DNA of 29,992 bases from a virus. Shown here in pieces: positions 1 through 7,881 of this stretch (its first letter is position 1; each line of letters begins with the position of its first letter). Position numbers and translations under genes: made by a program. The stretch is taken from positions 1 to 29,992 of the IMG/VR virus record IMGVR_UViG_3300006875_000096. One strand, written 5' to 3'. Below the pieces are notes generated by a model that was not told the DNA's origin, searched no databases, and was given only the letters and a program-made list of their open reading frames with translations.

Positions 1-1212
1 CTGCACACCCCAAAAATCTGCTGTGATGTTTTGTATGCCCAGCGATCCAGTTCGGGAATTGAATGTAGAACCAGCAGATGTCCAGAAGTTCAACTGGAAA
101 TAATCATCCCCTGCCGTACCCAACGTCTTTCCAGAAATAGAGGGGACAGAAACCGTGAACCGAAAACGTGTCCATGATGTAGAAAGTGTCGCTTGGCCTA
201 CATAAGTATTGACGGGCGACGATGGCGACCCACCAGTACCAAAACCCTGTTCCAGTTCAATGGCAAGTTTCGGCGTTCCAGATGAGGCTTTTGCCCAAAA
301 CGAAACCGTGATTTCTTGACCTGCAAATGTCCGTACAGATTCCATTCTTTGGTTGAAAATGCACAGATCCCCAGACGCACTTTGGCTTGCCGTTACGACC
401 CGAGCAAAATTTGTCGGCTCATACCCAGTAATAGGGTTACCAATGGTAAATGTCTGAGCAGAATATGTGACCGTTCCGCCAGAAAAATTGAAACGCCACC
501 GATCAAAACCGTATTGACCACTTGTAAGAGCGACCCCGCCGACTTGACCCGATGAGTTCAACCCACGTTGGTTGATTCTGAAATCACCGTTGATAATTGC
601 GTTTCTGAAACCTGACAATGGAGAGTAAGCCAGCCCATTGGTCGCAGTTGAGTCTGCGACTACAGCATGGCCGTCCGTACCCACCGCAAGACGAGCAACC
701 GTGTCAGCCGCTGAGCCAACCAGCAGATCGCCCTTGGCATCGATGACCGTGTTCTGTGTATCAGCAACCCACTTGAGGCCAGTCGTTTCACCCGAGGCGG
801 CAACAAGCCTATGGTTGTTTGTGCCGACACCGAGACGTGCCGGATCGGACCCATCATTGGAAACCAAGTCACCCTTGGTTGTCATGGTCGAGGCAAGCTT
901 GTTCGCCTGGTCAGCGTCAACCGCCGTGAACACGGGGTAGCAGGTAGCACCAGCATCGTGGCTGGCGGCCAACGTGCCGTCCACACCACGGGTCACCGAC
1001 GACAGCGAGCCGGTCGTCCTCGCCCCGACGAACACCTTCTCTTCGGTGGACAGACCTGGGTCAATGACCATGTAAAAGCCACCGCCAGCCGTTGCAGGCC
1101 AGCCCGTGGTCGTACCGCTGATCGAGAATGACGTGGCAGAGCTGTTGATCGTGGACGACAAGGTGCAGGCTGCTGCCCCTCCCGCATACGAACGCCGTGT
1201 AGGTAGTGCCAT
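1..1212 (-). CDS. Tail fibre / receptor-binding-type structural protein, 3' end cut by window edge
   Basis: The frame is open for 404 codons from an ATG at 1212 to the window edge, so the C-terminus is missing. A GGGAGAG ribosome site lies just upstream, 10 nt after the stop of the preceding gene. Residues about 57-95 carry an RGxxGTxAAxHDA motif seen in phage adaptor and tail proteins. Residues about 111-190 hold two repeats built on KGDLLVGSAADT and RLAVGT, typical of phage tail fibres. From about residue 203 the stretch NAIINGDFRINQRG followed by YGFDRW starts a beta-rich module common in phage fibre C-terminal regions, often compared with carbohydrate-binding folds. The AT content rises in the last 600 bases, as is frequent in fast-evolving receptor-binding regions. 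The fibre role is inferred from these motifs; the receptor cannot be guessed. Confidence 0.75.
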   Translation of the reverse strand, partial: MALPTRRSYAGGAAACTLSSTINSSATSFSISGTTTGWPATAGGGFYMVIDPGLSTEEKVFVGARTTGSLSSVTRGVDGTLAASHDAGATCYPVFTAVDADQANKLASTMTTKGDLVSNDGSDPARLGVGTNNHRLVAASGETTGLKWVADTQNTVIDAKGDLLVGSAADTVARLAVGTDGHAVVADSTATNGLAYSPLSGFRNAIINGDFRINQRGLNSSGQVGGVALTSGQYGFDRWRFNFSGGTVTYSAQTFTIGNPITGYEPTNFARVVTASQSASGDLCIFNQRMESVRTFAGQEITVSFWAKASSGTPKLAIELEQGFGTGGSPSSPVNTYVGQATLSTSWTRFRFTVSVPSISGKTLGTAGDDYFQLNFWTSAGSTFNSRTGSLGIQNITADFWGVQ

Positions 1213-1222
1213 TTCTCTCCCG

Positions 1223-3088
1223 TTAGACCGATCTCATGGTAACAATAGCAGTCCCCTCAAACACGTTGCCTCGCTCGACCACGTCATACTGCTGGAAATC
1301 AACCTCTTCCACGATGACGGAATACTGGTCAGACCCCTCTTGGTAGTTGACGACGCGGGGATCCGAGATGAGGCCACGGAGTTCCTGCAACTCTTCTTCC
1401 ACGTCAAAGAAGTAGTCCGACCCCCAGCGGTTGATGACGCTGTGGATCAGCACCGGAACACGGAACACCTCAGAGCGGGCGGGGGCTGCGTAGGCTCGAG
1501 CCATCCAGCGGGTCATCGTCGGGCCGACGGCCCCCGAGTCACGGTTCAGCGTGAACTTGAGGCGGGCCTCAATGAACTTGGTCTGCGGCGGGTTGCTGGT
1601 CGATTCATAACTGAGCGGGACGATCTGCCCCGACAGCACCGAATACGCACCACCGTCAAACGAGATGGACGGGATGATCGTGCCGTACAACTGGCGGGAG
1701 CGGGTGTCAATCTTGGCGATGAACTTACGGTCGGGGATACCCCATTGGTAAGTGCCAGTCGTCAGCTCGCCCGAAGCCACCAGGTTGGCGGAATCCTCGG
1801 CGATAACCCCGACACCCGAAACGCTGAACACGGCCTTGTCGTTGAAGATCGCCACCGACAACACAGTTGCCGTCGAGGCGTACATCAGATCCGTCGCATA
1901 CGCAGGCGTGTTCGCACCCGTAAAATTGGCAAGATCCAGCCGACCGAGACCACCAGACGTGCCGTCGTAATTCGTCAGGGTGTACCACACAAACCGGTCA
2001 TCGGCAGCGATGTCGTACACAGGGCTGGTTGTCGGGATCAATGCACCCGCAACAAGGTTGGCGTTGGAGTCGGTGGTGCAGTAACGGATGCCCTTGTTCG
2101 TGCCAAGCAGAATGAACCCGAGATACCCGAGGATGCTGGTCGGGTATTCGCCCGTCGGTAGTTCCAGCGCAACAATCGGATTCTCGAGTGTCGTGCCGTC
2201 GCTCTTCAGCGACAGACGGTAAACCACGCCACGGTCGGTGTTTCGACCCGCAACATAGACAGCGTTCTGGCCACCCGTGATGCCGGCGCAGACAAAAGCC
2301 TGGTTGGCGAACTCCGCCACCGCCGTACCGTGGCTCGTTGACGTGGCATAGGGGATGATGTGGACGTGGCTGTCAGCCGTGTCGTTGTGGAAACCCAGCA
2401 CGAAACCCTTGCCGAAGCCGAGCTTGGTGTAGTTGTAGGTTCCGCCCGAAGTCGCGTAGTGGGCTGCCACCGATGCACCACCAACCGCACCCATGTAGAT
2501 GCCAGAACTTGCGTACGCAACATAAACCTGCGAGCCGTCGGTCGTGATGTCATTGATCGCAGCAGCCGGTCCACCCGTCACCGTCGTCCACGACGGGGTT
2601 GAAGCGTAAGGATCCTGCGTGTATTTGAGAGTCTGGTTGTCCCCGACATACAGGTAGCCGTTGACCTCGATCATCGGCAAGTTCGTGGCAGCAGAAGTCA
2701 ACGCAGACTTAGTCGCATTCAAGAGCGACAACTCGCCCTTTGTCCAGACGTTGATGCCCTTAGACTCGTCAAACCGATACGCAACCGAATCCGCCACATC
2801 GGCCCGACCCTGCCCAGCACCCAAATGCCACGAAGCCTCACCACGCCGCCACAAGCCACCCGTCGAAATGGACGACTCGCCAGGGGCCGTAGAAATGTCC
2901 TGCGAATCACGGACACGCTGCTCGAATCCGCGAGCGTACTGGCCCGATTTGACATCGACCATGTACGCACGACCGTTGATCGCAACAGGAAACACGTCAG
3001 GAACAAGGGTCGCTGAAGGCTTGCCCGTAAAGAACGCTTCAGCGGGCGAGAACCTGACCGTGAGGTGATTCGTGAACGGCGTAGCCAC
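1223..3088 (-). CDS. Large virion structural protein (probable tail/stopper-associated)
   Basis: A 621-aa protein starting at GTG 3088, one base after the stop of the 295-aa gene. It is rich in beta-type sequence: short glycine/aspartate turns alternate with hydrophobic strands along most of its length, which would suit a beta-propeller or beta-sandwich tail protein. No enzyme motif is visible. It opens with a segment containing NHLTVRFSPAEAFF and ends in a charged segment rich in D, E and V. Its place between an adaptor-like protein and the tail fibre, in the same operon, indicates a tail or tail-hub structural role. I do not recognise a named family. The gene reality is strong because of length, codon use and tight junctions; the function is inference. 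Confidence 0.7.
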   Translation of the reverse strand: MATPFTNHLTVRFSPAEAFFTGKPSATLVPDVFPVAINGRAYMVDVKSGQYARGFEQRVRDSQDISTAPGESSISTGGLWRRGEASWHLGAGQGRADVADSVAYRFDESKGINVWTKGELSLLNATKSALTSAATNLPMIEVNGYLYVGDNQTLKYTQDPYASTPSWTTVTGGPAAAINDITTDGSQVYVAYASSGIYMGAVGGASVAAHYATSGGTYNYTKLGFGKGFVLGFHNDTADSHVHIIPYATSTSHGTAVAEFANQAFVCAGITGGQNAVYVAGRNTDRGVVYRLSLKSDGTTLENPIVALELPTGEYPTSILGYLGFILLGTNKGIRYCTTDSNANLVAGALIPTTSPVYDIAADDRFVWYTLTNYDGTSGGLGRLDLANFTGANTPAYATDLMYASTATVLSVAIFNDKAVFSVSGVGVIAEDSANLVASGELTTGTYQWGIPDRKFIAKIDTRSRQLYGTIIPSISFDGGAYSVLSGQIVPLSYESTSNPPQTKFIEARLKFTLNRDSGAVGPTMTRWMARAYAAPARSEVFRVPVLIHSVINRWGSDYFFDVEEELQELRGLISDPRVVNYQEGSDQYSVIVEEVDFQQYDVVERGNVFEGTAIVTMRSV

Positions 3089-3089
3089 G

Positions 3090-3977
3090 TTACGCCTTCG
3101 TCATCAGCGTCGGGTATTGACGCGCCAACCTCATCGCTTCAGCCGTGATGCGGTCACGACGCAACCGCATGAGAGCCTGCATCGAGTTACCGACAGCACC
3201 TTGCGGAACCTCATCCGCTCGGCGCGTGTCCCCTTGTGACTCTGTGAAATTGCGCTTGATTTCCCTCGGCGACATGAGACGAATCTGTACACCCAACGCC
3301 AGAATGTCATCGCACGATGCCGGCACACCAGCCGCCGTGGTCACGTCCTGCGATTCGGCAGTCAGCGCGGTGAACGGCGACTTGTAGACAATCCGTAGAC
3401 GACCAGCCAGCACGGCTTGGTCCATCCGCAACGCCACACCAGTCGGGAAGTCGTCGGTGGGAACGTCACGCATGAGACGGAACCGCTTGACTGGAATGTA
3501 ATCGTCGGTCAGATACCGCACAGACACCGAGATGATGTCCTGAATGTTTGACGTGCCAGTCAGGTCGATCATCGTGTCCGAACCGTTGTAGTCCAAGTTC
3601 AGCGACGTGACCTTGAACAGTCCGTTCGTCGGCGACGACAGATCGGCGAGTTCGTCGTTCAGAGCCTCAAGCGACTGGTTGCGCGGAAACCGAGGATTGA
3701 CCGTCACCAACGCATTGGCATCATGTGTGGCGGCAGTCGTGCCGTTGAAACCACGCTCAACAGTTGCAGACTTCGTGCCAACCGAAACCGCCCAGACGTA
3801 GAACAGTTCCGAGTCAATCTCGAACACCTGGCCTTGACGAATCCCCTCAAGGTCGTAGGAAAACGTGACCGTGTCGGTGGATGCGTTGATAGAGGCCGCA
3901 AGCTTGTTGCGGGACTCAACCGTCCCCGACAGGAGTTGCCTGTTGGCGCGGGTAATGATCGTGGCGGCTGTGGTCAC
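3090..3977 (-). CDS. Adaptor/tail-type virion protein
   Basis: A 295-aa protein. Its GTG start at 3977 overlaps the TGA of the preceding 52-aa gene (GTGA), which argues for translational coupling. Residues about 45-95 include the sequence VERGFNGTTAATHDANALV, the same RGxxGTxAAxHDA module found near the N-terminus of the tail fibre encoded two genes downstream. The middle part is mixed alpha/beta with a conserved-looking DYIPVKRFR segment, and the C-terminal 60 residues are helical and basic. The module recurs in phage neck and tail proteins, so an adaptor or tail-attachment role is likely, but this is inference from motif and location. Confidence 0.6.
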   Translation of the reverse strand: MTTAATIITRANRQLLSGTVESRNKLAASINASTDTVTFSYDLEGIRQGQVFEIDSELFYVWAVSVGTKSATVERGFNGTTAATHDANALVTVNPRFPRNQSLEALNDELADLSSPTNGLFKVTSLNLDYNGSDTMIDLTGTSNIQDIISVSVRYLTDDYIPVKRFRLMRDVPTDDFPTGVALRMDQAVLAGRLRIVYKSPFTALTAESQDVTTAAGVPASCDDILALGVQIRLMSPREIKRNFTESQGDTRRADEVPQGAVGNSMQALMRLRRDRITAEAMRLARQYPTLMTKA

Positions 3978-4132
3978 TTCTTCTTCTTGCGGGCCTGCGT
4001 CAAGGCGATGGCAACAGCCTGCTTCTTGGACTTCACAACCGGACCACCCTTGCCAGAATGGAGGGTTCCACGTTTGTACTCGCCCATGACCTTCTGGATC
4101 TTGGCCGCTTTGCCACGCATCGACTTAGCCAT
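3974..4132 (-). CDS. Small basic protein, DUF6496-like (52 aa)
   Basis: Reading from ATG 4132 gives a 52-aa protein with the core KVMGEYKRGTLHSGKGGPVV followed by KSKKQAVAIALTQARKKKK. This closely matches my memory of the DUF6496 family of small basic proteins found in bacteria and phages, whose function is unknown. About a third of the residues are Lys or Arg. The start ATG shares one base with the stop of the 40-aa gene (TGATG), and its stop overlaps the GTG of the 295-aa gene, so it is embedded in a coupled chain of tiny genes. Nucleic-acid binding is possible from the charge, but unproven. Confidence 0.8.
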   Translation of the reverse strand: MAKSMRGKAAKIQKVMGEYKRGTLHSGKGGPVVKSKKQAVAIALTQARKKKK

Positions 4133-4254
4133 CACTTGCCCTTTTTGGCGGCCTTCTTCTTGCCGTACTCCATCATCCGTTCCTTCTTGCCCTCCATCTT
4201 TTCATGGCGCATCTTGGCGGACTTGGACTTGTACTTCTCACCTTTTGCAGACAT
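4132..4254 (-). CDS. Tiny lysine-rich protein (40 aa)
   Basis: ATG at 4254 opens a 40-aa frame made almost only of Lys, Glu, Met, Ala and Gly, with the segment KMEGKKERMMEYGKKK. Its stop shares one base with the next gene's ATG, and it lies in a row of similarly small basic genes, which supports it being translated. It is shorter than usual gene-calling limits and has no recognised family. It would be expected to form a charged helix. Confidence 0.6.
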   Translation of the reverse strand: MSAKGEKYKSKSAKMRHEKMEGKKERMMEYGKKKAAKKGK

Positions 4255-4275
4255 GGGGCTGATCCTACCCCATCG

Positions 4276-4533
4276 TCACCAAGCTTTGCAGGACCAGTAG
4301 CGAGCCTTGGTCTTGGGGCCAGGATCTGCACAGTTATGCCTCGCACGGAAATTAGACCGGCGACCAGGCTGGTTCTTCTTGATCGTCATGTTCGGATCCC
4401 CGAAAGTGACCCGCTTGACCTTGCCACCGTCCGAAACGTAGACCACGGATTTCTTGCGTCCGTAACTCGGCTCCCCCTTGCGGATCGGGCGTGGCTTGTT
4501 CAGGCTGACTTTCTTGCCTTTGTACTCAGCCAT
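4276..4533 (-). CDS. Small basic phage protein, DUF5754-like (85 aa)
   Basis: The preferred start is ATG 4533, which shares one base with the stop of the upstream 53-aa gene; a GTG one codon earlier is possible. The protein reads MAEYKGKKVSLNKP at the N-terminus, has VTFGDPNMTIKKNQPGRRSNF in the middle (split here only to show the basic stretch) and ends RARHNCADPG...ARYWSCKAW. The ending, with two cysteines and a histidine, matches a small family I recall from marine and freshwater phages (DUF5754). The function is unknown; the Cys/His pattern could bind a metal. Confidence 0.75.
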   Translation of the reverse strand: MAEYKGKKVSLNKPRPIRKGEPSYGRKKSVVYVSDGGKVKRVTFGDPNMTIKKNQPGRRSNFRARHNCADPGPKTKARYWSCKAW

Positions 4534-4694
4534 CACTTACCCATCCGTCGAGCGGCAGCATTGTCCACAAGGTTCGGGTATGGCCGCCCAGCTTTCTTCG
4601 CCCGAGACTTGGCAAACGCCTTCTGCTTCGGGGTGAGCGGAGTCGATTTCTTGTTCGGGTTCTTCGTATCCCAAAAGGCTTTTTTCTGCTTCAT
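4533..4694 (-). CDS. Tiny basic phage protein (53 aa)
   Basis: ATG at 4694 overlaps the TGA of the glycosyltransferase gene (ATGA), and the stop shares a base with the next ATG. The 53-aa product contains TPLTPKQKAFAKSRAKKAG followed by RPYPNLVDNAAARRMGK. A C-terminal GRPYPNLVDN segment of this kind recurs in small proteins of uncultured marine phages. It is strongly basic, with no membrane segment. The function is unknown. Confidence 0.7.
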   Translation of the reverse strand: MKQKKAFWDTKNPNKKSTPLTPKQKAFAKSRAKKAGRPYPNLVDNAAARRMGK

Positions 4695-5782
4695 GCGACC
4701 TCCACGACACCTGCATCGTACAACACTTGATACTGACCGTCGGTTATTTTCATTTCTTGCCCCTTGGCCATGCGGATTCGGGCGTTCCCGATGGTGGCAT
4801 CTATCGGTTTAGTTGCCCGCACCGGCAACATGACAGGCAGATCCTGCACCGTGGCTGTGGGCAACTTGTGTCCTTTGGGGACAGCCGACACCAGTTGATC
4901 CACAGCCCGTCCCCAAGAAAACTGATCAACTTTGGGGACATTCTTCATGGCCTGCTTGCGATACTTGGTGGAGTTGTCGTAATGATCCTTCATCAATTCG
5001 CACAACTCGTCCAGATTTGGCTCGTCCCAGTACCCGTAACTACTGCTCGGCCTCTTCTCACAATTTAGTTTTCCAGTTGCAAGATGTGAGAACTGGATCT
5101 GTCCGGTCGTCAGACTGACAATCGTCGGGATGCCCATAGCAATCGTCTGCAATGGCATCAGCCCGAAACCCTCGCCTCGAGCAGCGGCGATGAAACAGTC
5201 AGCCTCAGCAAACCAGCGGCATTTCTCGTCTTGGGTCATCCATTGGCGGTCAAAATAAATGTTTGGCCCGAGCGACCCAGTCGGGACATTACGGGCGTGA
5301 GGGGCAATCTTGATCCGTAGATCGGCATCGGGCAAGGCCAACCTGTTGAACGCCTCGACCACAACGTCCAGCCCTTTTCGCAGCCAGAGACTGCCGCCGG
5401 CGCGAAATTGGAATCGATCCACACGCGGGACATCCAGCGGATGGTACTCAGTCGTATTTACGCCGAGTGGTACGACGGTGGTAATTGGATGCCACTTGCC
5501 AAACACTTCACGATCATGCTCATTGGGGACGATGACCTGGTCAAATAGATTCAACCCGAACCGAAAAACCGGTGGCAGTTCGGTCGTCTCCCACATCGTG
5601 AACAGAACACGATGCTGTCCTTTCAACGCTCGCTGGAACAACTGTGGGATGCCCATGTAGACAACAACCGATGCAGATTCGTCCAGCGTGACTGACGGCG
5701 GAACATGGTTGATAAACCCCTCGTACATTGCCCCGTAGCCGTATCGGCTATCGGTGATTCCCCTCCAATGTTGATAGTTCAT
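4691..5782 (-). CDS. GT-B fold glycosyltransferase (family 4-like)
   Basis: A 363-aa protein that would transfer a sugar from a nucleotide-sugar donor, with the acceptor unknown (DNA base, virion protein or host surface). The C-terminal Rossmann half carries the donor-site signature: LRKG at about 134-137 (phosphate contact), ADCFIAAARGEGFG at about 194-207, and PLQTIAMGIP. GT4 enzymes usually have an E-x7-E motif; here the first Glu is E204 but the second position is Gln (Q212). The N-terminal half includes VYMGIPQLF and VIVPNEHDREVF, typical of the acceptor domain, and the last 35 residues form an extra basic tail. It sits inside the structural operon with 4-nt overlaps on both sides, suggesting virion or surface glycosylation rather than metabolism. 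The family call is firm, the acceptor is not. Confidence 0.85.
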   Translation of the reverse strand: MNYQHWRGITDSRYGYGAMYEGFINHVPPSVTLDESASVVVYMGIPQLFQRALKGQHRVLFTMWETTELPPVFRFGLNLFDQVIVPNEHDREVFGKWHPITTVVPLGVNTTEYHPLDVPRVDRFQFRAGGSLWLRKGLDVVVEAFNRLALPDADLRIKIAPHARNVPTGSLGPNIYFDRQWMTQDEKCRWFAEADCFIAAARGEGFGLMPLQTIAMGIPTIVSLTTGQIQFSHLATGKLNCEKRPSSSYGYWDEPNLDELCELMKDHYDNSTKYRKQAMKNVPKVDQFSWGRAVDQLVSAVPKGHKLPTATVQDLPVMLPVRATKPIDATIGNARIRMAKGQEMKITDGQYQVLYDAGVVEVA

Positions 5783-6054
5783 TTGTCAGGCAGGATGCCA
5801 GTTTCTACTTGCCACGGTTCTTTCGCACGACGCTCCACTTCGGCGGCCCCATCGATTTTCTTTGGTTGCAGACCGTTCTGACGTAGACGTTTGTACGCCG
5901 GCATATCCTTGTGCCAGCCTCGTTCACGCTTGTTGATTTCATCAACAACCGCGCCGCGACTTGTCGTCGTATTTGCACCCATGCGGATGCCAGCAACCTT
6001 GCAACCAAAACAACCCTCCACGTCCAGGTCAGGATGCACTTCTTGATGTTTCAC
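5779..6054 (-). CDS. Small CxxC protein (91 aa), conserved phage hypothetical
   Basis: GTG at 6054 overlaps the stop of the 98-aa gene (GTGA), and its own stop overlaps the ATG of the glycosyltransferase. Near the N-terminus it has HPDLDVEGCFGCKVAGIRMG, a His and Cys arrangement resembling half of a zinc site, followed by a long charged helix with NKRERGWHKDMPAYKRLRQNG. I recall similar short proteins with the EGCFGCKVA signature in actinobacteriophages, where they have no assigned function. The ribosomal coupling to both neighbours supports it being real. Confidence 0.75.
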   Translation of the reverse strand: MKHQEVHPDLDVEGCFGCKVAGIRMGANTTTSRGAVVDEINKRERGWHKDMPAYKRLRQNGLQPKKIDGAAEVERRAKEPWQVETGILPDK

Positions 6055-6347
6055 GTTATGTAAGCCCCGTATCCAGCAGCAGTCAGGTCGGCGACCTCCT
6101 GCTCGTCCACTTCGATGTCGTGACCCCCATAGTAGACCTTGGCAATCAAGTCGGGATCGGATGGCTGGCCGTCGGTGTACGTCCCGTCAACAAGCTTGTA
6201 GATGTTGCGACCTCGAGCAGCGTTACGAATGTGGTAGCCGATCTGGTTGGCGAAACGTTCATCGAGGGAAAGTGGGAAGTTCCCACTCGGATCTTCTGGC
6301 AGTACGAATGCCACAAAGTTGTCGGTCGGTGGTCTGAATGTAGCCAT
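6051..6347 (-). CDS. 98-aa virion-type protein, paralogue of the repeat protein's C-terminus
   Basis: ATG at 6347 shares one base with the TAA of the 353-aa gene. The last 50 residues, from IYKLVDGTYT to LTAAGYGAYIT, align with the last 50 of the 353-aa neighbour at about 33 identical positions, including VYYGGHDI and the terminal LTAAGYGAYIT. This is an in-place gene duplication where only the C-terminal module is kept. The module reads as small and beta-rich and may be a fibre tip or attachment unit, which is inference. The N-terminal 48 residues are unrelated to the neighbour. Confidence 0.75.
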   Translation of the reverse strand: MATFRPPTDNFVAFVLPEDPSGNFPLSLDERFANQIGYHIRNAARGRNIYKLVDGTYTDGQPSDPDLIAKVYYGGHDIEVDEQEVADLTAAGYGAYIT

Positions 6348-7408
6348 TAGGTGATGTACGCTCCGTAGCCCGCTGCGGTCAATTCTCCCACTTCGGTGTC
6401 ATCCAAGAAGATGTCGTGACCACCGTAGTAGACCTTGATCACCAGTTCGGGCCGGCGAGGATCCGTCGTCGTGTACGTCCCGTTCGTCAGCTTGTACAAG
6501 TTGTCCGCCCGCAAACCTTTCGGCGTGAAAGAAAACAGTCGATCCGCATCGGACTCGCCGAGCCTCTGGGCATAGCCAACCTTCTGCTTGGCGGGGACGC
6601 GGAAAATCCGAGACTTGACCCACACCGCCGTGCCGGACCCGTTGCCCGTGTTCGTCCCCGACACCCGAACGACTCTCGCCCCTACAACGACCTGTGTGCC
6701 TGCCCCAGATCCCGTAGCGGTTCTTGGCGCAATATGTAGCCCAGACGCAGCAGACGAGCCTACAGAGGCGTTAGAAGCCGTTCTGGGGGCAATGTGCAGC
6801 CCGTCAGCAGCCGATGTGCCAGTCCCCGACCCTGTGGCCATCCTGGCTCGAGTCGAAGAACCGTCCGCTGTTGCCGACCCAGTCCCCGAACCCGTGGCTG
6901 TACGGATGACAACGATGACCTCAACAGACGATGACGACCCAGTCCCCGAGCCAGTAGCGGTACGGGCATAGACGATGGCCCCGACAGCCGTGCCTACACC
7001 CGTACCCGACCCCGTCGCTGTACGGACACGAATGTAATCGCCATCCGCCGCCTGCGTCCCCTGTCCAGCACCCGTCGCAGTACGCGGCGAGATGTGTAGA
7101 CCTGTTACCGAATCCGATCCTGTGCCGGACCCCGTTGCAGTCCGTGGAGAAATGTGTAGACCTGCAACGGTTGCAGAACCCGTACCCGAGCCTGTAGCGG
7201 TACGCGGGGCGATATGCACCCCAGTAGCAGACTGCGTCCCTGCACCCGAACCAGTCGCGGTGCGGAACTTGATGACGACATTGACCGTCGTCGCCGAACC
7301 AGTACCAGACCCTGTGGCGGTACGGTCCTTGATCGGGCCGAGATAAAACTGCCCGCCATTGACAAACCCGAAGGTGAAGTCTGTGAGCCTGTCGAGCGGC
7401 GAAGCCAC
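6347..7408 (-). CDS. Repeat-containing virion/fibre-like protein (353 aa)
   Basis: GTG at 7408 is preceded by a GGGGTAGGCG ribosome-site region, 11 nt after the upstream stop. Residues 1-28 form a short N-terminal unit. Residues about 29-248 are eleven tandem copies of a 20-residue repeat with consensus RTATGSGTGS followed by ten variable residues often ending GLHIAP. Residues about 304-353 form the same C-terminal module as the downstream 98-aa gene. The Thr/Gly/Ser-rich periodic pattern suggests an elongated beta-solenoid or fibrous stalk capped by a globular end. A tail or head fibre role is inferred from this and the operon context. The number of repeats may vary between relatives. Confidence 0.75.
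   Translation of the reverse strand: MASPLDRLTDFTFGFVNGGQFYLGPIKDRTATGSGTGSATTVNVVIKFRTATGSGAGTQSATGVHIAPRTATGSGTGSATVAGLHISPRTATGSGTGSDSVTGLHISPRTATGAGQGTQAADGDYIRVRTATGSGTGVGTAVGAIVYARTATGSGTGSSSSVEVIVVIRTATGSGTGSATADGSSTRARMATGSGTGTSAADGLHIAPRTASNASVGSSAASGLHIAPRTATGSGAGTQVVVGARVVRVSGTNTGNGSGTAVWVKSRIFRVPAKQKVGYAQRLGESDADRLFSFTPKGLRADNLYKLTNGTYTTTDPRRPELVIKVYYGGHDIFLDDTEVGELTAAGYGAYIT
6665..7324 (-). repeat. Coding tandem repeat, about 11 units of 60 bp
   Basis: The DNA repeats with a 60-base period inside the 353-aa gene. Each unit starts with codons for RTATGSG. The units differ at many third positions and in the second half of the unit, so the array is old or diversified rather than a fresh expansion. 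Unit 10 (RTASNASVGS) is the most divergent. Confidence 0.85.
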
Positions 7409-7419
7409 CGCCTACCCCG

Positions 7420-7782
7420 CTAGTCCAGCGACAGCGTCAGCGACGTGATCTGAAAAGTGTCACCCGCCGTGACAGCAGCCGACGTTGATAACGCACCCGA
7501 CCAGAGGCAGTTACCCGTGCTGGCATTGTCCCACAACGACCAATGCGTGTACGTTTCGGTCGCAGCCACGTTCGTCCATTCCAACGTCGCAGACGAAGCC
7601 AACGAACCGCTCGATGCGGCAGACCACGATACCGACTTGCGGGTCGTCTCGGTTGCAGCGTTCGACGTGCCAGCCTCACCAGGGTCGCCGGTGTGCAACT
7701 TGACGTACGTCGTGGTGACAGCAAACGACTGATTGCGAAGCGTGTCAAGCAGAGCGTTTTCGGCGTAGTTAGAAATCGACAT
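7420..7782 (-). CDS. Phage structural protein of the LHTGDPG type (120 aa)
   Basis: ATG at 7782 follows a GAGGTAAC ribosome site. The sequence YVKLHTGDPGEAGTSNAA followed by ETTRKSVSW is a hallmark of a small virion protein widespread in tailed phages and prophages, usually labelled minor tail or fibre-associated protein. The rest is beta-rich with SLWDNASTGNCLWSGAL. It is the first gene after the capsid terminator and so begins the distal part of the late module. The structural role is well supported; the exact position in the particle is not known. Confidence 0.75.
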   Translation of the reverse strand: MSISNYAENALLDTLRNQSFAVTTTYVKLHTGDPGEAGTSNAATETTRKSVSWSAASSGSLASSATLEWTNVAATETYTHWSLWDNASTGNCLWSGALSTSAAVTAGDTFQITSLTLSLD

Positions 7783-7806
7783 GGGTTACCTCGGTCGTGA
7801 TAATAG

Positions 7807-7835
7807 CAAAAGCCCCCCGCCGAAGCAGGGGGCTT
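7807..7835 (-). terminator. Rho-independent terminator after the capsid gene
   Basis: On the minus strand the arms at 7825-7835 and 7810-7820 pair over 11 bp (one G-T) and close on a perfect TTCG tetraloop (7821-7824), followed by CTTTTGC. It lies between the capsid stop (7882) and the start of the 120-aa gene (7782). It probably reduces read-through, so capsid protein is made in excess over downstream proteins. Confidence 0.85.
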
Positions 7836-7881
7836 GCCACACGGGCCTGACAGTCGAAACCGTCAGGTGAGTTGAGCCGTG

